A stretch of DNA of 8,557 nucleotides, taken from the NCBI GenBank assembly GCA_019057975.1, contig JAHLWJ010000183.1:1-8557 (forward strand), given 5' to 3'. The stretch comes from Promethearchaeota archaeon. GTDB lineage: Archaea; Asgardarchaeota; Lokiarchaeia; Sigynarchaeales; SOKP01. This document shows positions 1 through 6,592 of this stretch, in pieces. How positions within the stretch are numbered: the first letter of the stretch is position 1; the number at the start of each line of letters is the position of its first letter. Position numbers and translations under genes: made by a program. A model generated the notes under the pieces. It saw nothing but the letters and a program-made list of their open reading frames with translations, did not search any database and was not told the DNA's origin.

Positions 1-28
1 AATTTAATTTATTAGATTTTTGTGCTAT

Positions 29-475
29 TTAAAACCCAGTTCCTAAGAATGTGTACAATTCAGGAATTATACAGTATAGAACGTATAATATGAAAAGCGT
101 CAATAATGAAACCCACACTGCATTATCCCATGGTATATCGATTAAGAACTTTACAAGCACTAACAGAATAAGAAATCCAAAAATGGGCGTTAATAGGATT
201 AAGAAGTTTTGCCCTGCACCGTCCTCGATAGCGTTCCTAATATCAGCTAAAGCATCTCCAATAGCAATTAATACCTCGTTTATTGCATTTAAAACTACTG
301 GCAGAAGCAATACAATTATAAAAGCTAATATAATTATCAAGAAAATCTTATCCTTCGCCTTAGTTTTCGACTCTAAAAGAAGAACAACTATATATATTAT
401 TAATGCTACAATTATCGTCGCAAGTAATAACCATATTATAAAAAGAATAGGTTCTGCGTCATCTTGAAATAACAT
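29..475 (-). CDS. Small four-helix membrane protein, function unknown
   Basis: This 148-residue protein is almost entirely hydrophobic and I do not recognise its family. Four likely membrane segments lie near residues 10-34, 44-66, 91-113 and 119-141. The loop after helix 1 is basic (KTKAKDK), which places it in the cytoplasm and both termini outside. Between helices 2 and 3 (about residues 64-88) is an acidic, amphipathic stretch with no basic excess, probably extracytoplasmic and possibly lying along the membrane. The ATG start is supported by AGGT at 486-483, seven bases upstream on the minus strand. No signal peptide cleavage site, catalytic motif or cysteine pair is visible; the single Cys lies in helix 4. 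It is codirectional with the 66-residue membrane protein upstream, but the 134-base gap argues for a separate promoter. The coding call is good because the hydrophobic pattern is coherent across the full frame; the function is open. Confidence 0.75.
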   Translation of the reverse strand: MLFQDDAEPILFIIWLLLATIIVALIIYIVVLLLESKTKAKDKIFLIIILAFIIVLLLPVVLNAINEVLIAIGDALADIRNAIEDGAGQNFLILLTPIFGFLILLVLVKFLIDIPWDNAVWVSLLTLFILYVLYCIIPELYTFLGTGF

Positions 476-482
476 TTTAATT

Positions 483-486
483 ACCT
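483..486 (-). promoter_or_regulatory. Shine-Dalgarno AGGT for the 148-aa membrane protein
   Basis: On the minus strand AGGT is followed by seven A/T bases and then the ATG at 475. The match to the anti-Shine-Dalgarno is short, but spacing is normal and the surrounding sequence is otherwise AT-only, so the GG stands out. Confidence 0.4.
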
Positions 487-497
487 AAGCATACTTT

Positions 498-549
498 TTT
501 TTTAAAGATTTAATAATAAAGATATTACATTTCTTCTTTTTTAAAGATT
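498..549 (-). repeat. Two 13-base direct repeats upstream of the 148-aa gene
   Basis: TTTTTTAAAGATT occurs at 498-510 and again at 537-549 on the plus strand, 39 bases apart start to start. On the minus strand each reads AATCTTTAAAAAA, which resembles a TATA element. They could be tandem promoters or an operator pair for the 148-aa gene. In DNA this AT-rich a chance repeat is quite possible. Confidence 0.3.
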
Positions 550-609
550 AAGTTCTCAAATTATAAATGATAAGAATAAGAGTTTTTTATAAAAGGATTT
601 AGAATTTTC

Positions 610-810
610 TCATATTCCCCAGTTTAACAAAAAAAAGTGAATAGAAAAACCTAGAAATATTGATGCTATAATTATACTTACTACTGATAATTGAACTGAT
701 TTTTCTCTACCATATCTTGTATAGATTACTAAAACTGTCAGAGCAACTAATCCTATGAAAAGAAAAAGCCACGCTAAGACCCATAAAGTTAATGAAGGAA
801 CATCAGCCAT
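610..810 (-). CDS. Small two-helix membrane protein, function unknown
   Basis: This 66-residue protein has two membrane segments, about residues 8-30 and 40-62, joined by a short basic loop (RYGREK) that should face the cytoplasm, leaving both ends outside as a hairpin. I do not recognise a family, and there are no cysteines or obvious catalytic residues. The ATG at 810 is preceded on the minus strand by a ten-base A tract and TAGG about ten bases before the start, a weak ribosome-binding signal. It lies upstream of, and in the same direction as, the 148-aa membrane protein, and is divergent from the 258-aa gene. Small size lowers certainty, but the clear helix-loop-helix pattern and positive-inside charge favour a real gene. 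Confidence 0.6.
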   Translation of the reverse strand: MADVPSLTLWVLAWLFLFIGLVALTVLVIYTRYGREKSVQLSVVSIIIASIFLGFSIHFFLLNWGI

Positions 811-868
811 TCGTATAAAACCTATTTTTTTTTTAACTGGTAGTTTTAAGTTATGATTTATTTTTTTT

Positions 869-890
869 AATTTTATTGATAAATAAAATT
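869..890. repeat. 9-bp inverted repeat with a four-base GATA loop
   Basis: AATTTTATT (869-877) and its exact reverse complement AATAAAATT (882-890) flank GATA (878-881). It lies between the divergent starts of the 66-aa and 258-aa genes. The stem is only A-T pairs in an AT-rich gap, so it may be chance; otherwise it could be an operator shared by both promoters. Confidence 0.3.
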
Positions 891-926
891 TAAATTAATG
901 ATTTTTTTGATATTTAATAAACAAAA

Positions 927-940
927 CTTATATTAATATT
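927..940 (+). promoter_or_regulatory. Putative TATA box for the 258-aa gene
   Basis: CTTATATTAATATT is centred about 33 bases before the ATG at 966. An archaeal start of transcription about 25 bases downstream would give a leader of less than ten bases, consistent with the absence of a Shine-Dalgarno sequence there. Confidence 0.4.
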
Positions 941-965
941 CAAGAAAGATTTTTCTAAGATAAAG

Positions 966-1742
966 ATGCATTTTTTAAAAAAAATAATAGAATCTCCTAA
1001 TTTAGAGGACCCTGCAAAACAACATATTGATGTTCATCGTCATTTCTATAGATATTCAAAAGGAGAATTTCTCGGTCCAGCATTAAAGATATCAAAATCT
1101 AATACACGTATAACGCTTAAAGGTACTCATGAATACGAAGATTTAATTCTCGAGGTAGTAGTTAATAGTCTTTCTGAGGAGGAAGTTGAGATAAAGGGTA
1201 TATTAATATCTGGGAATGATATTAATGATTTAATTAATAATCTAGGGTTTGATTGGATTTTGAAAAAATCAACAGGTCAAACCAAGAATTATAAAGCTAA
1301 TATTTTGAGCACAACTAATAAAGAAACCCTTCTAGAAAGTATTGAAGCTTTTAGAAAAACTAGTTATTACTTGATTTCTTTCAATATTAACCCTACGTGC
1401 AAGGTAACAACTAAAAAAAGGATCCCACAACCTTCTAAAAAGAAAGTAGAGGAAGATGTTGTAAGTAAGAGGATACAGTTTTGTTCAGGTGTTATGAATA
1501 ATACTGAACATAACTTGAGAACTGTATTAGATTTAGTATTACCTGATTTTAAATCAGAAATTCCTGAAAAATGGAAAAACATCATTATAACAAATAACTA
1601 TAGGATAACAGATATTATCCTACCTGAAGATGTCGATAATTGGGGATTAAAGAGAATATTAGCAATAAGGAAGGGTAAATTGTTTCGATCCATAGATGTT
1701 GACAAAGAAATTATAGAAAAGCAATATAATTTTGTTGTTTAA
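966..1742 (+). CDS. Unrecognised 258-aa protein, apparently two domains
   Basis: I do not recognise a named family. The protein is soluble, with no signal peptide or membrane segment. It reads as two parts. Residues 1-148 are a mixed alpha/beta region starting with a short helix, then HIDVHRHFYRYSKGEFLGPA, which looks like a conserved core. A Pro/Lys-rich linker (KKRIPQPSKKK, about residues 150-160) leads to a C-terminal part with FCSGVMNNT, LPDFKSEIP, and an Ile-rich stretch ending in ILPED. A final segment, RKGKLFRSIDVD, resembles a beta hairpin. Two cysteines only (144 and 173), so no zinc site. It starts at an ATG just downstream of a plausible TATA box and lies 98 bases upstream of TFE in the same direction. 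Placement beside TFE might hint at an informational role, but nothing in the sequence proves it. Confidence 0.8.
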   Translation: MHFLKKIIESPNLEDPAKQHIDVHRHFYRYSKGEFLGPALKISKSNTRITLKGTHEYEDLILEVVVNSLSEEEVEIKGILISGNDINDLINNLGFDWILKKSTGQTKNYKANILSTTNKETLLESIEAFRKTSYYLISFNINPTCKVTTKKRIPQPSKKKVEEDVVSKRIQFCSGVMNNTEHNLRTVLDLVLPDFKSEIPEKWKNIIITNNYRITDIILPEDVDNWGLKRILAIRKGKLFRSIDVDKEIIEKQYNFVV

Positions 1743-1765
1743 TTTTTTAAAAAAATTTAATTTTT
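1741..1765 (+). terminator. Weak T-rich terminator after the 258-aa gene
   Basis: The stop codon runs straight into six T, seven A, then TTT and a five-T run. Archaeal RNA polymerase can stop at U tracts without a hairpin. The tracts are short and the region is low in complexity, so read-through into TFE is possible. Confidence 0.3.
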
Positions 1766-1795
1766 ATGAAAAATAAATAATTATCAACTTAGTAC

Positions 1796-1807
1796 GAAAT
1801 ATAAACA
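1796..1807 (+). promoter_or_regulatory. Putative BRE/TATA for TFE
   Basis: GAAATATAAAC, with a preceding C, resembles a purine-rich BRE followed by TATAAA. Centred near 1801, it predicts transcription starting around 1826, which would put the TTG at 1841 about 15 bases into the message. Confidence 0.35.
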
Positions 1808-1840
1808 AGGTAGATCTGCATTAAAGAATTAAACCCTTTT

Positions 1841-2395
1841 TTGAAATCTTTTCTTTATATTATTGCTGGAGATATAGGTATTTATGTTGGAATGGAGCTT
1901 CTAAATTCTGAATCTAAAGATATAACAGATGAGGATATTACAGTAAATATAAAACAACAAATAGAAGGTACGGAAATTGACTTTGAACCCGATGATACCG
2001 AAGTTTTAAAGTTGAATTCAGTGCGTAAAACACTTTATAAATTATATTCAGAAAAACTTGCAAAATTCAGGCGTATTCGAGATAAATCTACGGGATGGTT
2101 TATCTACTATTGGTGGCACGAATTTGATCTGTTAGAGGAAATTCTTATTGAGAAACAAAAATTAGTAGATAATAAATTAAGAGAGCGATTAGACTTTGAG
2201 GAAAAGAACTATTTTTTCTTTTGTAAAACCTGTCAAAATATCAATATCAAATATAATTTTGATGAAGCTTTTGAACTTAACTTTAGATGTCCTGATTGTG
2301 GTAGTCCTTTGGAAGCCCAAGATAACCAGAAAATCATTGAATTTTTAAAAAACAAGATTGTCTTAAACCAGAACTTAAAGATATCAATTGATTGA
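1841..2395 (+). CDS. tfe: Transcription factor E, alpha subunit (TFIIE-alpha homologue)
   Basis: TFE helps RNA polymerase open promoter DNA with TBP and TFB. The N-terminal winged helix is visible, with the conserved stretch KLNSVRKTLYKLY (57-69) followed by FRRIRDKSTGWFIYYW (76-91), the hallmark wing of archaeal TFE. A helical linker follows (92-122), then a zinc ribbon with Cys 128, 131, 150 and 153 and the family-typical YNFDEAFE between the pairs. Total length, about 184 residues, is normal for archaeal TFE. Between the DITDEDI segment and the recognition helix sits an extra acidic stretch (about 36-56) that shorter homologues lack. The start is uncertain. TTG at 1841 is the only ordinary start codon before the conserved region, but the in-frame sequence stays open back to a stop at 1811, and an ATT at 1820 lies nine bases after AAGG, so seven more residues are possible. 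Confidence 0.93.
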   Translation: MKSFLYIIAGDIGIYVGMELLNSESKDITDEDITVNIKQQIEGTEIDFEPDDTEVLKLNSVRKTLYKLYSEKLAKFRRIRDKSTGWFIYYWWHEFDLLEEILIEKQKLVDNKLRERLDFEEKNYFFFCKTCQNINIKYNFDEAFELNFRCPDCGSPLEAQDNQKIIEFLKNKIVLNQNLKISID

Positions 2396-2434
2396 AATAA
2401 CTATTAGCTAAATTTAAAACTAAGTTCCGTTGTC

Positions 2435-2464
2435 AATAACCTTAAATTAATTATAAATTTATAA
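2435..2464 (+). promoter_or_regulatory. TATA-type promoter of the molybdoenzyme gene, probably leaderless
   Basis: AATAACCTTAAATT (2435-2448) runs into further TATA-like sequence. The CCTTAAATTAA element is centred about 26 bases before the ATG at 2471, which places the predicted transcription start at the start codon itself. No Shine-Dalgarno sequence is present. The same 14 bases recur upstream of PAN. Confidence 0.45.
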
Positions 2465-2470
2465 CTATTT

Positions 2471-4495
2471 ATGGACGAAGTAGTTAGATTTGGAACATGT
2501 ACAAAAGACTGTTATGGTTCTTGTGTATTTAATGGGATTTGGAATGATAATGCTATAGAACATAAATTACTGTATGCAAAACCTTTAAAAAATCATCCTT
2601 TTACTAATGGTTTTTTCTGTTCTAAATATAATAATCGGCAAGAATTATTATATCACCCAAAGCGTTTAAAAAAACCATTAGCTAGGATTAGTCTAAAACC
2701 TGAAAATAATTTCAAAATTATTTCTTCTCAACAAGCAATAGAAATTATAGCCCAAAAAGTAATAGAAATTAAAGAAAAAGGACAGGAAAAATCTATAATT
2801 GGGGCATTTTATGCTGGAAATTCTGGATTGATATCTATGCATTCTCCTCTTAGGTTTTTTACTAAGGTTGGAGGTACAGTTACCAGTGCTGGCCTATGTA
2901 ATGAAGGGGGGTGTGAAAGTTTAAAAAAAATATTTGGAACCTATTCAATATCCAATCCCCTTCAAATAATTAATCCAGCGACCCATTTAATTGTGATTTG
3001 GGGGAGTAATCTTTCAGAAAGTAATATTCATGCTTATTTTTTGGTTAAGCAAGCAATTAAAAATAAAACTAAGTTAATTGTAATTGATTCTCGAAATACT
3101 CGAGTCGCTAAAAAATCTAATTGTTTTTTACAAATAAATCCGGGTACTGAACATTTAATGGCTACAATGTTAGTTAAAGCACTTGATAACCAAAATGCAT
3201 GTGATATTGAATTTTTAAAAGAAAATGTTGATTCATATGCATCAATTCTTTCAGAAATCGGGGATTTTGATGAAAATAAGTTATTGTCCCAAATAGGTAT
3301 CAATTTTGAAAGTTTTCAGGAATTTGTTGATTTATTAGTTGAGCATAAACACCATACATTATTTATGATTGGTTATGGAGTTCAGAAAGATTTTTACGGA
3401 GGAAGAATCGTTCAATCCATTGCTTTACTCCAAATCTTACTTGGAAATATCGGTAAACAAGGAACAGGCTTATTATATTCTCAAAGTGATTTTATAAAGC
3501 CTACAACACTACCAATTTTGAATTATATTATCTCTTCTACAATTAATTCCGATTTAAAGGAAATTCCTTTAATTAATCTTGGTAAAGCTTTATCTACCGG
3601 AGATTTTAAGCTATTATTTGTATATAATTTTAATCCGGTGAGCTCTTTACCTAATCAAAATTTATTGAGAGAAGCACTTTTAAAGAAAGATTTATTTGTG
3701 GTTGTTTTAGATTTATTTTTGAACGAAACCACGAATTATGCAGATATCGTAATACCAGCAAAGTTTGATTTGGAGTCATCTGATATAATTGCCCCGTATT
3801 ATTTTCCTAGCATATCTATAAATTTAGGGGGTCCGTGTCCATATTCGGATTGTATGTCAAATTATGAGTTTTTTCAGCAATTAGCTTGGAAAGTAGGTTA
3901 TAAAAAATCAGCAATTATTAAAGAATCTGAGGAAGATATATTTAATAAATGTTTAAACATGTTGCCGCAAAAGATTTACAAAGATCTTATTTCAAAAGGA
4001 TATCATTCATTATTCGATCAAACTCAGATTCCATTTAAAAATCTTAAATTTCCTACTCTAAATCATAAAATCCAAGTTCAACATATAAATCTAAGATTTG
4101 GTGAGAAGGAATTAAATCAGAAACTTAACCGCAAAAAAAATGAATTTATACTAATTTCACCATCTCATTCTTATTTCTTGCATTCTCAATTAGGTCAGTT
4201 GAATTCTAAGTATTATGAAGATTTTTGTAGAATATTTTTAAATCCAGAAGATATAAAGACTTTAGATGTAGATATAGATGAAGAGGTGATAGTTTCTAAT
4301 GAATACGGTTATGCTAAATATATACTAGCCGAACTCCCATCTCTAAAATCTGGTATTGCGCTAATCTATTCTGGAGTATCATCACCTTATAATGAAAGTA
4401 CAAATGTTAATCTTTTTACTCCTGATATTCCTGAAGAATCGGGTCTTTCGGGAGCATATAATTCTTCGGTAATAAAAGTTAAAAAAGTGAATTAG
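2471..4495 (+). CDS. Molybdopterin (Mo/W-bisPGD) oxidoreductase catalytic subunit
   Basis: This is a full-length member of the DMSO-reductase/formate-dehydrogenase superfamily, 674 residues, which binds a metal-bis-pterin cofactor. The N-terminal Fe4S4 motif is Cys10, 14, 18 and 50, followed by Lys52. Cofactor-binding signatures follow: WGSN (177-180), IDSR (205-208), NPGTEHLM (223-230), GYGVQ (301-305), NFNP (386-389) and NYADIVIPA (422-430). The C-terminal barrel domain runs from about 556 to 671. The likely metal ligand is Cys143 in GLCNEGG; aligned by eye with E. coli formate dehydrogenase H it sits at the selenocysteine, and the next residue is Asn144 rather than the catalytic His. A formate dehydrogenase role is therefore doubtful and the substrate is unknown. 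There is no twin-arginine signal, so it is cytoplasmic. No ferredoxin-like or membrane subunit is adjacent. It ends tail to tail with MBF1. Confidence 0.92.
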   Translation: MDEVVRFGTCTKDCYGSCVFNGIWNDNAIEHKLLYAKPLKNHPFTNGFFCSKYNNRQELLYHPKRLKKPLARISLKPENNFKIISSQQAIEIIAQKVIEIKEKGQEKSIIGAFYAGNSGLISMHSPLRFFTKVGGTVTSAGLCNEGGCESLKKIFGTYSISNPLQIINPATHLIVIWGSNLSESNIHAYFLVKQAIKNKTKLIVIDSRNTRVAKKSNCFLQINPGTEHLMATMLVKALDNQNACDIEFLKENVDSYASILSEIGDFDENKLLSQIGINFESFQEFVDLLVEHKHHTLFMIGYGVQKDFYGGRIVQSIALLQILLGNIGKQGTGLLYSQSDFIKPTTLPILNYIISSTINSDLKEIPLINLGKALSTGDFKLLFVYNFNPVSSLPNQNLLREALLKKDLFVVVLDLFLNETTNYADIVIPAKFDLESSDIIAPYYFPSISINLGGPCPYSDCMSNYEFFQQLAWKVGYKKSAIIKESEEDIFNKCLNMLPQKIYKDLISKGYHSLFDQTQIPFKNLKFPTLNHKIQVQHINLRFGEKELNQKLNRKKNEFILISPSHSYFLHSQLGQLNSKYYEDFCRIFLNPEDIKTLDVDIDEEVIVSNEYGYAKYILAELPSLKSGIALIYSGVSSPYNESTNVNLFTPDIPEESGLSGAYNSSVIKVKKVN

Positions 4496-4587
4496 AAAAC
4501 ATTTTTATAAGCACAATTAGTTTATTAAAAAGCTCTTGTTAGGGAATCATCTTATAATTCTCGATCTGTCTTTCAATAGAGTGAATT

Positions 4588-4620
4588 AGATTAGGATTTT
4601 TAATCTTTACTTTTTTTTTT
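4588..4620 (+). terminator. Terminator of the molybdoenzyme gene: small hairpin and T10 tract
   Basis: GATTA (4589-4593) and TAATC (4600-4604) can pair around a short loop, and ten T follow at 4611-4620. A long U tract is the main archaeal termination signal. The tract lies inside the 3' end of the convergent MBF1 gene, where the same bases read as Lys codons. Confidence 0.45.
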
Positions 4621-5139
4621 AATGAATGCAATATCTCCTAAAGAACTACCAGTTGATTTTTTCATAAATTTAGTTTCTTGAACATTAAACTCCGTCTCAT
4701 CACCTTTCTTTAATAGTTTGATTTTATATACCTGTTGGATTTTTTTTGCTAGTTTGATGGTTGGCTCCACTTTTCCTGCTTCAATTCTCCTAAGTAATGA
4801 TGGTTTTTCATTTAATTTCTGAGCAAATTGATCTTGATTGAGTCTAAGATTACTTCTAATATTTCGAATCCTTTTAGCATAATCCAAAACGATTTCTAAT
4901 TCTTCAATTCTTTTAGGTTTAAAAGTTTGCTTTTTTAGATTAGTTTGAGGTTTCTTTTGAGCGGTTTTCTTTATTTGAACATTGGTAGATGATTTATAGA
5001 TTTTAGTACCATGTTGTGCACAATTATCACATACTGTGATTTTAGCACCCTCTAATAAAACTTTCTGTCCCTTCCCCCATATTATACCTCCGCATACTGG
5101 ACATTCCTTATCTACCTCACCGTATCTAGTTTTTGGCAT
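4600..5139 (-). CDS. mbf1: Multiprotein bridging factor 1 (MBF1), zinc ribbon plus HTH
   Basis: MBF1 is a conserved archaeal/eukaryotic protein; the eukaryotic form bridges TBP and activators and it is also linked to ribosome-associated quality control. This 179-residue protein has the archaeal layout. An N-terminal zinc ribbon uses Cys13, 16, 37 and 40, a Lys-rich linker spans about 49-76, and a Cro/C1-type helix-turn-helix runs from about 85 to 143 with the family-typical LNQDQFAQKL and LLRRIEAGKVEPT. A short C-terminal tail (STGSSLGDIAFIKKK) matches the LGD-containing tail usual in archaeal MBF1. The N-terminal MPKTRYGEVDKECPVCG strongly supports this ATG. The gene is convergent with the molybdoenzyme (104 bases between) and divergent from PAN (244 bases between). 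Its last codons form a ten-base A run on the coding strand. The family call is firm; its targets cannot be read from the sequence. Confidence 0.95.
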   Translation of the reverse strand: MPKTRYGEVDKECPVCGGIIWGKGQKVLLEGAKITVCDNCAQHGTKIYKSSTNVQIKKTAQKKPQTNLKKQTFKPKRIEELEIVLDYAKRIRNIRSNLRLNQDQFAQKLNEKPSLLRRIEAGKVEPTIKLAKKIQQVYKIKLLKKGDETEFNVQETKFMKKSTGSSLGDIAFIKKKSKD

Positions 5140-5179
5140 AACCTCATCTCAAGTTTTACTAATTGATAGAATCCTCTTT

Positions 5180-5188
5180 CATATATAG
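5180..5188 (-). promoter_or_regulatory. Putative TATA box for MBF1
   Basis: On the minus strand CTATATATG lies about 45 bases before the MBF1 ATG. Initiation about 26 bases downstream would give a leader of roughly 18 bases. GAGGT lies within that leader but only one base from the ATG, too close for a normal Shine-Dalgarno. The rest of the 244-base gap to PAN holds AT-rich sequence with no open frame or RNA gene that I can support. Confidence 0.35.
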
Positions 5189-5287
5189 AAGGGATTTGAG
5201 AACTCTTATAATTTATGGTTGTTATTCCATTATATTTTATAATCTAAAAATTTTTTAAAAATTGAGATTTTAAAGTAATAGTAAAGA

Positions 5288-5303
5288 AATAACCTTAAAT
5301 TTA
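5288..5303 (+). promoter_or_regulatory. Putative promoter of PAN
   Basis: AATAACCTTAAATT (5288-5301) is identical to 14 bases at the molybdoenzyme promoter and continues as a TATA-like TTAAATTTAAAT. Initiation about 26 bases downstream would give a leader near 60 bases, long enough to carry the Shine-Dalgarno at 5368. Confidence 0.35.
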
Positions 5304-5367
5304 AATGAAGAAAAGTTTATTATTAAATTAAAGCACTTTCTTATGATTTATAGAAAATTGAGAAAAG

Positions 5368-5373
5368 AAGGAG
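5368..5373 (+). promoter_or_regulatory. Strong Shine-Dalgarno AAGGAG that fixes the PAN TTG start
   Basis: AAGGAG lies ten bases before the TTG at 5384 and is the best ribosome-binding site in the window. It supports initiation at this non-AUG codon. Confidence 0.7.
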
Positions 5374-5383
5374 TATAATCTTT

Positions 5384-6592
5384 TTGACTACAACCAAGGA
5401 TAAGAGAAAAAGAGAAGAAACTAAAGATGGCGAGTATTTGATAACTTATACTAGACATCTAGAGAAAAGGTTAAGAAATTTAGAGACAGAAAAGCAACTT
5501 TTAGATGCAGAGCGTTTAAGATTAGAACAAGAGCTACATAGTTTAAGAAATGAGATTGATAGATTAAGAGAACCACCTTTGGTTTCTGCAACTATTATAG
5601 ATTTTTTAGATGATAAAGGAAGAGCAATTGTAAAAAGCTCAACAGGACCAAGTTTCGTTGTCAATGCCAGTAGAAAAGTAAAAAATGAAAAATTAACACC
5701 AGGAATGAGAGTTGCTTTAAATCAGAGAACATTCGCTATTATGGAAGTTTTACCTACAAAACTTGATCCATTTGTTAAAGGTATGGAGGTTATTGATACA
5801 ATTCCAGATATTTCCTATATCGATGTTGGAGGTCTGGAAGATCAACTACGGGAAGTTAGAGAAACTGTCGAACTACCATTGAAGAAGCCAGAACTATTTG
5901 AAAGAATAGGGATTGAACCACCTAAAGGTGTATTATTATATGGCCCTCCAGGTACAGGAAAAACTTTATTAGCAAAAGCAGTTGCTCATGAAACAGAAGC
6001 CACATTTATCAGAATTATTGGATCTGAATTAGTTCAAAAATTCATTGGTGAAGGTGCTCGCTTAGTTAGAGAAATTTTTAATTTAGCAAAACAAAAAGCC
6101 CCCACAATATTATTTATAGATGAACTAGACGCAATCGGTTCTCAGAGATTAAAAATAGCCACATCTGGAGATAGAGAGGTCCAAAGAACTTTAATGCAAT
6201 TATTGAGTGAATTAGATGGCTTTGAACAGCGAGGAGATGTGAAAATTATTGGTGCTACAAATCGAATTGATATTTTAGATCCCGCTCTATTGAGACCTGG
6301 AAGATTTGATCGAATGATAGATTTTCCTATTCCAGATGAAGAAGCAAGGAAAGCTATTTTTAAGATTCATACTAGGAGATTGAATATAGAAGAAAAAGTA
6401 GATTTCAAAAGATTAGTAAATTTAACAGAAGGAGCAACTGGAGCGGATATAAAGGCTATTGCCACAGAAGCAGGTATGTTTGCTATTAGAAAGGAAGCTG
6501 AGATAATCGTTAGTAAAGATTTTATTGATGCTGTTGATAAGGTCATGAATAAAGTAAGAGATAAATGTATGGAATCTAGGCTATACTCATAA
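5384..6592 (+). CDS. pan: Proteasome-activating nucleotidase (PAN), AAA+ ATPase
   Basis: PAN forms a hexameric ring that unfolds proteins with ATP and feeds them to the archaeal 20S proteasome; it is the homologue of the eukaryotic Rpt ATPases. All expected parts are present in 402 residues. There is an N-terminal coiled coil (about 22-63), an OB-fold subdomain (about 65-122), and Walker A GPPGTGKT (187-194). The aromatic pore loop is KFIG (219-222) and the Walker B is LFIDE (243-247). Asn293 is sensor 1, and arginine fingers Arg304 and Arg307 lie in [17 protein letters not shown] (350-359) marks the lid. The C-terminus is Leu-Tyr-Ser, a valid HbYX motif for docking into the proteasome and opening its gate. 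The TTG start is fixed by a strong AAGGAG ten bases upstream. The gene is divergent from MBF1. The last codons and stop form a perfect palindrome. No proteasome subunit gene is in the window. Confidence 0.97.
   Translation: MTTTKDKRKREETKDGEYLITYTRHLEKRLRNLETEKQLLDAERLRLEQELHSLRNEIDRLREPPLVSATIIDFLDDKGRAIVKSSTGPSFVVNASRKVKNEKLTPGMRVALNQRTFAIMEVLPTKLDPFVKGMEVIDTIPDISYIDVGGLEDQLREVRETVELPLKKPELFERIGIEPPKGVLLYGPPGTGKTLLAKAVAHETEATFIRIIGSELVQKFIGEGARLVREIFNLAKQKAPTILFIDELDAIGSQRLKIATSGDREVQRTLMQLLSELDGFEQRGDVKIIGATNRIDILDPALLRPGRFDRMIDFPIPDEEARKAIFKIHTRRLNIEEKVDFKRLVNLTEGATGADIKAIATEAGMFAIRKEAEIIVSKDFIDAVDKVMNKVRDKCMESRLYS

Noticed and set aside
51..467. Open frame of 138 codons on the plus strand, opposite the 148-aa membrane protein
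   Set aside because: It is rich in Asn, Ile, Thr and Ser with no domain pattern, as expected for the complement of a hydrophobic gene. The minus-strand frame has coherent membrane helices and a Shine-Dalgarno.
1367..1585. Minus-strand open frame inside the 258-aa gene
   Set aside because: It is a short frame with no ribosome-binding site, lying wholly opposite a well-formed gene.
3034..3303. Minus-strand open frame inside the molybdoenzyme gene
   Set aside because: The plus strand here encodes recognisable cofactor-binding segments, so the antisense frame is incidental.
2471..4495. Formate dehydrogenase as a specific name for the molybdoenzyme
   Set aside because: The residue following the metal-ligand Cys is Asn rather than His, and there are no partner subunits. 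The general superfamily call is all the sequence supports.
4487..4589. GTGAATTAG repeated at 4487-4495 and 4581-4589
   Set aside because: The match is only nine bases, one copy being the end of the molybdoenzyme gene. There is no further similarity around it, so chance is the simplest explanation.
550..5205. GTTCTCAAAT near 552 and, on the opposite strand, upstream of MBF1 near 5195-5205
   Set aside because: The two copies are in unrelated positions relative to genes and the match does not extend, so it is not treated as a shared operator.
5140..5383. Possible small RNA or small gene in the 244-base gap between MBF1 and PAN
   Set aside because: Open frames are ten codons or so. The only symmetric element is a low-complexity A/T run near 5247-5262. 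Promoters and the PAN leader account for the space.
5446..5664. Minus-strand open frame opposite the PAN coiled coil
   Set aside because: Its Ser/Leu/Lys-rich content is the complement of the charged coiled coil, and it has no start signal.
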